A stretch of 12,912 nt of DNA, from NCBI GenBank assembly GCA_902772715.1, contig CACYBT010000270.1, forward strand, positions 1 to 12,912, read 5' to 3'. Of the stretch, positions 1 through 6,323 are shown piece by piece (within the stretch, counting starts at the first letter, position 1; each line of letters starts with the position of its first letter). The position numbers and the translations under genes are program-made. Below the pieces are notes generated by a model, which saw only the letters and a program-made list of their open reading frames with translations, was not told the DNA's origin and ran no database searches. This stretch comes from an uncultured Succinivibrio sp. Lineage in GTDB: Bacteria > Pseudomonadota > Gammaproteobacteria > Enterobacterales > Succinivibrionaceae.

Positions 1-3
1 AGA

Positions 4-81
4 TGGTGCGTCGTAGTGGACTCGAACCACCGACCCCCACCATGTCAAGGTGATGCTCTAACCAAGCTGAGCTAACGACGC
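4..81 (-). tRNA. tRNA-Val (anticodon GAC)
   Basis: Read on the minus strand, this folds as a full cloverleaf. The 7-bp acceptor stem is GCGTCGT paired with ACGACGC. The D-arm contains AGCTCAG and GGTTAGAGC. The anticodon stem CACC/GGTG closes the loop TTGACAT, giving anticodon GAC. The T-arm contains GGTTCGAGTCC, and the 3' end is an encoded ACCA. The GAC anticodon reads GUC and GUU valine codons. The anticodon arm and variable loop match the E. coli valV/valW type. The D-loop is one base longer than in E. coli, which is tolerated. Only three bases follow the CCA, so whether it is part of a tRNA cluster cannot be seen. Confidence 0.97.
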
Positions 82-93
82 GGAATGTGACCT

Positions 94-121
94 ATTATAG
101 CAATTAAAAATTAAATTTCAA
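94..121 (-). promoter_or_regulatory. Sigma70 promoter of the tRNA-Val gene
   Basis: On the minus strand a -35 box TTGAAA (116-121) is followed after 16 nt by a consensus -10 box TATAAT (94-99). The bases after the -10 box read AGGTC, a fairly G/C-rich discriminator as in stringently controlled stable-RNA promoters. Transcription would start a few bases before the tRNA 5' end at 81. Box matches and position support the call; the stringent control is inference. Confidence 0.75.
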
Positions 122-192
122 CAGTTTAAAATAAAAAAATAAGTAAAAATTGGGTTCCTTATTATTCACCAAGTGATGGTTTACTTTTGGTA

Positions 193-221
193 TTGCATAA
201 TGCATACAAGTAGCGGATAAT
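193..221 (+). promoter_or_regulatory. Candidate promoter of the thrS operon
   Basis: TTGCAT (193-198) and GATAAT (216-221) are separated by 17 nt and lie about 120 nt before thrS. The predicted start near 228 gives a leader of about 115 nt that includes both tRNA-like hairpins described in the next entry. The boxes are good but not perfect, and the region is AT-rich, so a chance match is possible. Confidence 0.45.
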
Positions 222-238
222 TACGTGCGGTCTCTTCT

Positions 239-336
239 TTTATGCAAGGTCTTGTCGAGTAGTGCAAGAATAGTCATAAATGAAGTTTTCTTTTTTTATT
301 ACATGGAGCCTTGAGATGCACAGTATGCATCGGGGT
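239..336 (+). promoter_or_regulatory. Putative thrS autoregulatory operator (tRNA-mimic leader)
   Basis: Two hairpins flank a U-rich single-stranded stretch. The upstream one pairs TTTATG (239-244) with CATAAA (275-280), then has a symmetric 6x6 internal loop, then CTTGT (251-255) with GCAAG (264-268) around loop CGAGTAGT. The downstream one pairs GATGCA (315-320) with TGCATC (326-331) around loop CAGTA and directly abuts the Shine-Dalgarno GGGG (332-335). In E. coli, ThrRS represses its own translation by binding two anticodon-arm mimics separated by an unpaired linker. This layout matches that scheme, and both loops contain AGU, compatible with the GU of threonine NGU anticodons. The structure is visible; the function is inferred. 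Confidence 0.5.
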
Positions 337-343
337 TTAGAAA

Positions 344-2317
344 ATGCCAAAAATTACACTTCCTAATGGTGATATCAAAGAATTTGATAAGCCAGTTTCT
401 ATTTTCGATTTAGCAGCTAGTATCGGGCCTGGACTTGCAAGAAATTGTGTTGCTGGTAAGGTTAATGGTGAATTGCATGATGCTTGTGACTTAATAAGCC
501 AGGATGCTGAAGTCTCAATTATTACTCCTAAGGATAAAGAGGGAATTGAGATCATTCGTCATTCATGCGCTCATCTTTTGGGGCATGCGATAAAACAGCT
601 TTGGCCTGAAACACAAATGGCTATCGGCCCTGTTATTGACAATGGTTTTTATTATGACGTTGACATTGAGCATAAATTAACTGCCGAAGATCTAGAAGCC
701 TTAGATGCTAGAATGCATGAACTTGCTAAAACAGATTATCAGGTTATCAAGGAAGTTGTTGACTGGCAGAAAGCCTATGATACTTTTTCATCACGAAATG
801 AACCATATAAGAAACTGATATTAGAAGAGAATATTTCTAAGGATGACAAGAGTATTGGCCTTTATCATCATAACGAATATATTGACATGTGTCGTGGACC
901 ACACGTGCCTCATATGTCCTTCTGTCAGCATTTTAAACTGACTCACTTTGCTGGTGCTTATTGGAGAGGTGATTCTAAGAATAAAATGCTACAGCGTATT
1001 TATGGTTGTGCTTTTGCCACCAAGGATGAACTTAAGGTTTATCTCAAGCGCCGTGAAGAGGCAGCCAAACGCGATCACCGTGTCTTAGGCAAGAAACTTG
1101 ACCTCTTTCATTTCCAGCAGGAGGCTCCGGGCTTGGTATTTTGGCATAACGATGGCTGGACTATATATAGAATAGTTGAGAATTTCATGCGTGATATGCT
1201 TCATAAGTATCACTATATTGAGGTTAATACTCCTCAGATCATGGATAGGGTACTATGGGAGCGTTCAGGACATTGGGATAAATACGCAGAAAACATGTTT
1301 ACTACCCAGTCTGAGAATCGTGATTATGCCATTAAGCCTATGAACTGCCCGGGTGCAATTCAGATTTTCAACTCAAGAACAAGATCCTATCGCGATTTAC
1401 CAATCAGAATGGCTGAATTTGGAAAAGATCATCGTAATGAACCTTCTGGTTCCCTGCATGGACTTTTGCGTGTTCGTGGTTTTGAGCAGGATGATGCTCA
1501 TATCTTTTGTACGGAGAGTCAGATCTTAGAGGAAGTTACAGAATGCATTCATATGGTCTATGACGTTTATGATGTGTTTAACTTCCATGATGTTGATATT
1601 AAGCTCTCTACCCGTCCAGAGAAACGAATTGGTTCTGATGAAATTTGGGATAAGGCTGAAAAAGACTTAGTTGAAGCCTTAGAGTCAAACCATTTAGAGT
1701 ATGAACTGCAACCTGGTGAAGGTGCCTTCTATGGTCCTAAGATTGAGTTTACTCTGCACGATTCTTTGGGGCGCGCTTGGCAGTGCGGTACCGTGCAGTT
1801 GGATTTTTCTCTGCCAGGGCGTCTTGGTGCTGCATATATCGGTGAGGATAATCAGGAGCATGTCCCTGTCATGATTCATCGTGCCATGTTAGGATCCTTA
1901 GAGCGTTTTATTGGTGTTTTAACAGAGGAGTATGCCGGTTCATTTCCAACCTGGTTATCCCCATGTCAGGCCATGGTAATGTCCATCACAGATGATCAGG
2001 CCGATTATGCTGTTAAAGTGGCCAAGAGACTTGATGAAGAAGGACTGCGTGCCCGCTATGACATCCGTAATGATAAGATTGGCTTTAAGATAAGAGAGCA
2101 TACGTTGATGCATATTCCATATCTTTTAGTCTGTGGTGCTCGGGAGGCGGAACAGGGCAAAGTTGCTGTACGTACCCGAAAAGGTGCAGATTTGGGAAGC
2201 ATGTGCATAGAGGACTTGATAAATCTTGTAAAATCAGATATTATACAGCGCAAAAATATGCCTGATGCAGATGTGGAAATTGAGAAGTCACGTTCTGAGG
2301 CTCAGGATAAAGACTAG
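344..2317 (+). CDS. thrS: Threonyl-tRNA synthetase
   Basis: A 657-residue class II synthetase that charges tRNA-Thr in the cytoplasm; E. coli ThrRS has 642 residues. Order of domains: TGS (about 1-61); editing domain with H73, H77 and, in DMCRGPH, C183 and H187, the residues that clear mischarged Ser-tRNA-Thr; catalytic core (about 243-535); anticodon-binding domain (about 536-642). Zinc ligands C335 (in MNCPG), H386 and H512 fall one residue after the E. coli positions. Motif 2 is seen around RGFEQDDAH and motif 3 around HRAMLGSLERF. The last ~15 residues are a charged tail longer than in E. coli. ATG 344 is preceded by GGGG at 332-335. infC begins 44 nt downstream, so the two are co-transcribed. 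Confidence 0.98.
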   Translation: MPKITLPNGDIKEFDKPVSIFDLAASIGPGLARNCVAGKVNGELHDACDLISQDAEVSIITPKDKEGIEIIRHSCAHLLGHAIKQLWPETQMAIGPVIDNGFYYDVDIEHKLTAEDLEALDARMHELAKTDYQVIKEVVDWQKAYDTFSSRNEPYKKLILEENISKDDKSIGLYHHNEYIDMCRGPHVPHMSFCQHFKLTHFAGAYWRGDSKNKMLQRIYGCAFATKDELKVYLKRREEAAKRDHRVLGKKLDLFHFQQEAPGLVFWHNDGWTIYRIVENFMRDMLHKYHYIEVNTPQIMDRVLWERSGHWDKYAENMFTTQSENRDYAIKPMNCPGAIQIFNSRTRSYRDLPIRMAEFGKDHRNEPSGSLHGLLRVRGFEQDDAHIFCTESQILEEVTECIHMVYDVYDVFNFHDVDIKLSTRPEKRIGSDEIWDKAEKDLVEALESNHLEYELQPGEGAFYGPKIEFTLHDSLGRAWQCGTVQLDFSLPGRLGAAYIGEDNQEHVPVMIHRAMLGSLERFIGVLTEEYAGSFPTWLSPCQAMVMSITDDQADYAVKVAKRLDEEGLRARYDIRNDKIGFKIREHTLMHIPYLLVCGAREAEQGKVAVRTRKGADLGSMCIEDLINLVKSDIIQRKNMPDADVEIEKSRSEAQDKD

Positions 2318-2361
2318 TTTGCTTAGTCTTTTGAGATTTAATTTGTATAGGAGTATTTGCT

Positions 2362-2904
2362 ATAAACAACAATAGAAAGACCGGTAAAACTTTACAGAAA
2401 AACCGGATTAACAGTGATATCAGATGTAAAGAAGTGCGTGTGTTGAATGCTGACAACGATTTGATCGGGGTTATGCCAACAGCCGAGGCAATAAAGATGG
2501 CACAAGAGCAGAATATTGATCTTGTGGAAATCAGTCCTAATGCTGAGCCACCTGTTTGTAAGCTTATTGAATATGGCAAGTATCTTTATCAGAAGAGTAA
2601 AGATCAGAAGAATAAGAAGCAAAAGATTGTTCAGGTAAAGGAAATAAAATTCCGTCCTGGAACAGATGAAGCGGATTATCAGGTTAAACTACGCAACCTG
2701 ATCCGTTTCTTGGAAGAGGGCAATAAGGCTAAAGTTACTTTGCGCTATCGCGGTCGTGAAATGGCACATCAGTCTTTAGGCCTTGATGTTCTCAAACGTG
2801 TAGAAAATGATCTATGCGTCGAAAAGGGTATAGCTACTGTAGAGTCAGCCTCACGAGTTGAAGGTAGACAGGCTACTATGGTTTTAGCCCCAAAAAAGAA
2901 ATAG
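2362..2904 (+). CDS. infC: Translation initiation factor IF-3, starting at AUA
   Basis: IF3 binds the 30S subunit, prevents early joining of 50S and rejects non-canonical start codons. I place the start at ATA 2362. It lies 8 nt after a strong AGGAG (2349-2353), and translation from it gives 180 residues, exactly the E. coli length. The N-terminus contains NRINSDIR, matching the conserved NRINGEIR of IF3. The first in-frame ATG (2434) would cut off 24 residues, including that motif, and has no Shine-Dalgarno. The N-domain is about 1-75, followed by a lysine-rich linker (KSKDQKNKKQK) and a C-domain with KEIKFRPGTDEADYQ. E. coli infC starts with AUU, which lets IF3 repress its own synthesis; AUA should do the same here. 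Confidence 0.95.
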   Translation: MNNNRKTGKTLQKNRINSDIRCKEVRVLNADNDLIGVMPTAEAIKMAQEQNIDLVEISPNAEPPVCKLIEYGKYLYQKSKDQKNKKQKIVQVKEIKFRPGTDEADYQVKLRNLIRFLEEGNKAKVTLRYRGREMAHQSLGLDVLKRVENDLCVEKGIATVESASRVEGRQATMVLAPKKK

Positions 2905-2941
2905 TTGCAGGGATTAAAGTCTGCTTTTGTAGCTCCTGTAA
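2905..2941 (+). promoter_or_regulatory. Folded spacer before rpmI, possible L20 autoregulatory site
   Basis: Directly after the infC stop, TTGCAGG (2905-2911) can pair with CCTGTAA (2935-2941; one G-U). An inner AAAG/CTTT hairpin (2916-2919/2924-2927) sits inside. An alternative pairing, GCAG (2907-2910) with CTGC (2921-2924), excludes the outer stem. In E. coli, L20 represses rpmI-rplT by binding structures at the infC/rpmI junction. The position is right, but I cannot show the L20 site itself. Confidence 0.3.
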
Positions 2942-2973
2942 CGTGTTATATAAGCATTAATGCGGAGTAAATA

Positions 2974-3186
2974 ATGGCTAGTAAAGTCAAGGTCAAAATG
3001 AAGACCGATAGAGGCGTTGCTAAGCGCTTCAAAAAAACCGGTAGCGGACACTTTAAGTGCCGTCACCAGAACCTTCGTCACATCCTAACCAAGAAAACCT
3101 CAAAGCGTAAACGCATGTTACGCAAGATGGTTTGTGTTAAGACCTGTAACTTACGTGCACTTGCCCGTCAGTTACCTTATGCATAG
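2974..3186 (+). CDS. rpmI: 50S ribosomal protein L35
   Basis: A 70-residue, strongly basic protein of the large ribosomal subunit; the family is usually about 65 residues. Family hallmarks are AKRFKKTGSGHFK, NLRHILTKK, KRKRMLR and the C-terminal LPYA. ATG 2974 follows GGAG (2963-2966) at a good distance. Starting at the internal ATG 2998 would give 62 residues and lose the basic N-terminus, so the first start is preferred. The N-terminus is about five residues longer than in E. coli. rplT begins 17 nt after the stop, and the two are normally translated together under L20 control. Confidence 0.96.
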   Translation: MASKVKVKMKTDRGVAKRFKKTGSGHFKCRHQNLRHILTKKTSKRKRMLRKMVCVKTCNLRALARQLPYA

Positions 3187-3203
3187 TTTGAGGAGAATGA
3201 CAA

Positions 3204-3563
3204 ATGGCTAGAGTTAAACGTGGTGTTACCGCCCATGCTCGTCACAAGAAGGTTCTTAAGGCAGCAAAAGGTTATCAGGGTGCTAGAAGTCGCACATATC
3301 GTGTTGCCGTTCAGGCTGTAACTAAGGCTGGACAGTATGCTTATCGCGATCGTAGACAGAAGAAACGTCAATTCCGTGCTTTATGGATTGTTCGTATCAA
3401 TGCCGCCGCTCGTCAGCATGATCTTTCCTATAGTCAGTTAATTAACGGTCTTAAGAAGGCTAATATTGAAATTGATCGTAAAGTTTTATCTGATCTTGCT
3501 ATCAATGATAAAGAGGCTTTTAAGTGTATTGCTGAGCAGGCAAAGGCTGCTTTAAACGCCTAA
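3204..3563 (+). CDS. rplT: 50S ribosomal protein L20
   Basis: A 119-residue basic protein, against 118 in E. coli, that binds 23S rRNA early in 50S assembly and represses rpmI-rplT translation. The N-terminal extension (MARVKRGVTAHARHKK, then GYQGARSRTYR) and the globular domain with RDRRQKKRQFRALWI and NAAAR are all present. GAGGAG lies at 3189-3194 before ATG 3204. This is the last gene of the operon. A terminator follows 28 nt later, and the pheM/pheST genes found after rplT in E. coli are missing. Confidence 0.98.
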   Translation: MARVKRGVTAHARHKKVLKAAKGYQGARSRTYRVAVQAVTKAGQYAYRDRRQKKRQFRALWIVRINAAARQHDLSYSQLINGLKKANIEIDRKVLSDLAINDKEAFKCIAEQAKAALNA

Positions 3564-3590
3564 TCTTTTGAGTTACTTTATGTGATTTAA

Positions 3591-3619
3591 AGGGCTTTCC
3601 AAAATGGAAGGCTCTTTTT
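3591..3619 (+). terminator. Rho-independent terminator of thrS-infC-rpmI-rplT
   Basis: AGGGCTTTCC (3591-3600) pairs with GGAAGGCTCT (3606-3615), ten pairs including two G-U, around loop AAAAT, and runs into TTTTT. It sits between convergent genes. The reverse strand ends in a weaker TTTAAAT tract, so it may also stop transcription of the exonuclease unit. Confidence 0.9.
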
Positions 3620-3626
3620 GTTTACA

Positions 3627-4322
3627 TTAAGAGCGTCTGTATAATTCAAGTACAGTGGCCTCGGTATCTCCAAATATATCTTTTACTTGTGTTAAAAACA
3701 CTTCTGCTGTTGCAAGACTGTCAACCAGGGCATTGTGTGCTGTATATTCAGGCAGTCCCCGTCTTTGTCTGATGGTGCTTAAAGTTACATCAAGATTATT
3801 TTCATTACGGTGTAAGCTGCGTTCTAGGCCCATGGTATCGAAGATTAGAAAGGGGAGTGGCGCATTTTTTTTTAGGTTCAGCGCTTCTTTGATAAAATTC
3901 ATTTCAATGAATTTGCAATGTGTCAGTACAATTGTTCCTGCAAGTCTATCTAATAATTCAATGATTCCTTGATATGGTTCTTTGCCATTTGACAATATTT
4001 CAGGTGTGATTTGATTGATTATGGCTGAATCCTCTTTAATGTGTGCTGAATTGTTGACATAATAATGAAATGAAGTTGAAAAGTCGATTGTAAGGTCGAT
4101 GATCTCAATTCCTCCGATACTAAGAATATAGTCATTAGCAGGATCAATACCGGTGGTTTCAAAATCAATAGACACTATCTTGTGATCCTTTACCTTTGCT
4201 GAAGATAATGGTAAGTTTTTTTCATAGTATTTTTTTAATTCTGCGGGGCAGCCTTTTTCAAGAAAGCAATGACACGCATGCTGGTGTTTTAGTACCGGAT
4301 CAAACAATCGTCTCAACCACAT
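3627..4322 (-). CDS. DEDDh 3'-5' exonuclease (DnaQ/epsilon-like)
   Basis: A 231-residue protein with an RNase T/DnaQ-type exonuclease fold that would remove nucleotides from 3' ends using two metal ions. Exo I is SIDFETTG (D53, E55). Exo II is THCKFIEMNF, with E140 where the common pattern has Asp. Exo III is H196 in AHNALVD with D201. A ~45-residue N-terminal segment with C17, C25 and basic residues precedes the fold. This is not the replicative epsilon subunit: it lacks a clear clamp-binding tail and has the wrong neighbours. The upstream gene's stop lies 3 nt before this start, and the Shine-Dalgarno GGAG sits inside that gene's last codons, implying translational coupling. I recall the same pairing in other Gammaproteobacteria. 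The substrate is unknown. Confidence 0.88.
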   Translation of the reverse strand: MWLRRLFDPVLKHQHACHCFLEKGCPAELKKYYEKNLPLSSAKVKDHKIVSIDFETTGIDPANDYILSIGGIEIIDLTIDFSTSFHYYVNNSAHIKEDSAIINQITPEILSNGKEPYQGIIELLDRLAGTIVLTHCKFIEMNFIKEALNLKKNAPLPFLIFDTMGLERSLHRNENNLDVTLSTIRQRRGLPEYTAHNALVDSLATAEVFLTQVKDIFGDTEATVLELYRRS

Positions 4323-4325
4323 GTT

Positions 4326-6188
4326 TTATACTCCAAGTGAGTGTGAAAAATGCATTAGCGCACCTTTTTGATGTTTGGCAATAATGACAAAAGCATCGCG
4401 CAGATGATTCCTTTCAAATTGTGATAGCTCTTTTGGCACAATATGATTGGAAAGTTCTTCATGGTTATGCAGTGCCTGCAACTGGTGATTAAAGCGCACA
4501 TAATTTAAGAATGTATAAGCCTCAGTAAGTTCTTTATAGTTTTCTTCCTTGATGAGATTGGCTTTGTAGGCGCTCTGCAGCCTTTCGTATGTGTCTACAC
4601 TTGTAGAACCGGCGGCTATAGCATAGAGTCTAGCCATTTCAATGATAAGGTTGATAGCCTGCTTTTTGATGTTAAGATAAGGCTTATTGTCTCCATCTTT
4701 GGTTAGCACAAACTGGCGGAAGGTACCCACGGGTGGGGCAACTGCCGCTGATATTTTCATTAGAGTTGCCATAAATCTTGTATTGCTTCGGGCTCTTTTA
4801 ATGAGATGTTCTCTTAGATCCTTAACCAGATTGGTATCCCCGTAGAGAGTTCGCATATCTAAAAATACCGAGCCGGACAGTAGTGCGTCTTCACTATTGT
4901 TTAAGATCCATTCATCATAATATTTTTTGAAGGTTTCAAGGCTTTGTAGCCAGCGTGGATTTTTTGCCATATAATTGCCGTCACATAATGGATAACCACA
5001 TTTATCGAGGTTATCATTCACAAATGATGCTAGCTGTTCAAAATACTGCCTTTGTGTGTCGTCAATTTGTGTCGCAGTAATGATACAGTTATCCTGATCG
5101 GAGAGAAATTGCACCTCGGAACGTGCCTGTGATCCTGCCGCAACGAAAGCATATTTGCAGGGTGGGGTGCCAAATTTCTGTTCACCCATTTGCAATAGAA
5201 CCTGTGCAAAATTATCAGCAATGTGACTCATGATTTTTTGGATAGTATGTGGTTTAACATTCGTCTTGACCAGGGTTTCAAAAATTTCCTGTTTTTGGGA
5301 TGAAAGTTCAATAAGTCTTGTGATCTCATGACATTGCAGAATTTCATGAGATAGGTAGATGCACTGTAGTTTTGAATTGCGCATGAGAGAAGTAGTGGAA
5401 ACTGTTCCGAATACTTTGCCCTCATCTAAAACCGGAAGATTCTTAACATCATACATAATCATCATTTCAATGGCATCGAAAAGTGACTGATGTGAATTAA
5501 TGGTTTTTACCGAGCGCGTCATGATTGTGGAGATTGGTTTGTTCAATTCAAGACCTCTGGCTACAGCCTTAAGCGTAATATCTGATTTGGTTACAATCCC
5601 CACAAGATTGTTGTCTTCCATTACCAAAGAAATATCTGAGTTATGCTGTTCCATACTGAGTGCTGTTTTTTTAATATCGTCGTCAGGACTGACCAAGGAT
5701 AGATCATGACTTGCAATCATGGCTACGGTTTTGCCGGTTTGTTCGTTGTTGTGTTCATCGGCATAATGATGTGAGGACGAAAGACGCACCCACTCTTTTG
5801 AATTCAAATAGGTACCTATGGTAGAATTCTTGGCAATAAGATAATTAAGCACACTTTTAGGTAAAAGGTAGAGGAGTGTGTTTTCTAAAAATATTACCTT
5901 ATAATGACTTTTGCCTTCTTTTTCCATCAGCGAAAAACCAAAGATATCGCCCATACTGAACCGACCATGCAGTGAATTATCTTCAGTATTACGAGTTTCC
6001 ACAAGTCCGGTACGGATCATGAACAAACCAACTCCGGTTATGCTGTCGTTTTCAAGCACTTCATCTTTTTTATAATAATTTATCTTGATTTTGGTAGCCA
6101 TGATATCTCTTTCAAACTCGCTTAATAACGTGAAAGGATAGGTCTTGGAGACAAATTCGTAAATATTAGGTAGTAATGATTTATCCAT
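4326..6188 (-). CDS. Cyclic-nucleotide-binding-like/CBS/DUF294 nucleotidyltransferase-like protein
   Basis: A 620-residue soluble protein with four parts. Residues about 15-120 are a cNMP-binding-like beta-roll, but the phosphate-binding GE...R.A cassette is not evident (GDIFGFSLM instead), so ligand binding is doubtful. Residues about 155-275 are two CBS repeats (LVGIVTKSDI, VFGTVSTTSLM), which usually bind adenosyl ligands. Residues about 320-450 are the DUF294 nucleotidyltransferase-like domain with GSQARSE (352-358) and the acidic pair D364/D366 in SDQDN, as in GlnD-type enzymes. The rest is the alpha-helical DUF294 C-terminal domain. The start agrees with the family's LPNI-EF opening, but no Shine-Dalgarno is visible before it. 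It forms a two-gene unit with the downstream exonuclease. The biochemical target is not established. Confidence 0.9.
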   Translation of the reverse strand: MDKSLLPNIYEFVSKTYPFTLLSEFERDIMATKIKINYYKKDEVLENDSITGVGLFMIRTGLVETRNTEDNSLHGRFSMGDIFGFSLMEKEGKSHYKVIFLENTLLYLLPKSVLNYLIAKNSTIGTYLNSKEWVRLSSSHHYADEHNNEQTGKTVAMIASHDLSLVSPDDDIKKTALSMEQHNSDISLVMEDNNLVGIVTKSDITLKAVARGLELNKPISTIMTRSVKTINSHQSLFDAIEMMIMYDVKNLPVLDEGKVFGTVSTTSLMRNSKLQCIYLSHEILQCHEITRLIELSSQKQEIFETLVKTNVKPHTIQKIMSHIADNFAQVLLQMGEQKFGTPPCKYAFVAAGSQARSEVQFLSDQDNCIITATQIDDTQRQYFEQLASFVNDNLDKCGYPLCDGNYMAKNPRWLQSLETFKKYYDEWILNNSEDALLSGSVFLDMRTLYGDTNLVKDLREHLIKRARSNTRFMATLMKISAAVAPPVGTFRQFVLTKDGDNKPYLNIKKQAINLIIEMARLYAIAAGSTSVDTYERLQSAYKANLIKEENYKELTEAYTFLNYVRFNHQLQALHNHEELSNHIVPKELSQFERNHLRDAFVIIAKHQKGALMHFSHSLGV

Positions 6189-6242
6189 AATTACAGTATT
6201 TTCAGTGTAATAAATTTTATGCTTTATATTTTAGGGTAAATT

Positions 6243-6264
6243 AAAAAGCCGGCTAAAGCCGGCT
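6243..6264 (-). terminator. Rho-independent terminator after rne
   Basis: AGCCGGC (6247-6253) pairs with GCCGGCT (6258-6264) around loop TAAA. In the minus direction the stem is followed by a run of T (complement of 6243-6247). It lies 60 nt after the rne stop and before the DUF294-type gene, so it separates two same-strand units. On the plus strand ATAATTTTT also follows the stem. Confidence 0.85.
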
Positions 6265-6323
6265 ATAATTTTTACCAATGATTGACGATAAAATTTGTGT
6301 TTTATCACAGGGTTACCGATTAG

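Noticed and set aside
2241..2579. 112-codon minus-strand ORF across the thrS-infC junction
   Set aside because: It is antisense to two certain genes, has no Shine-Dalgarno, and its product resembles no family.
2434..2904. IF3 starting at ATG 2434
   Set aside because: It would lack the conserved NRIN..IR N-terminus and has no Shine-Dalgarno; ATA 2362 fits length, homology and spacing.
3903..3905. Exo II Glu instead of Asp (E140) as a sign of a dead exonuclease
   Set aside because: Glutamate can hold the metal, the other catalytic residues D53, E55, H196 and D201 are intact, and I recall Glu at this place in related DUF294-linked exonucleases.
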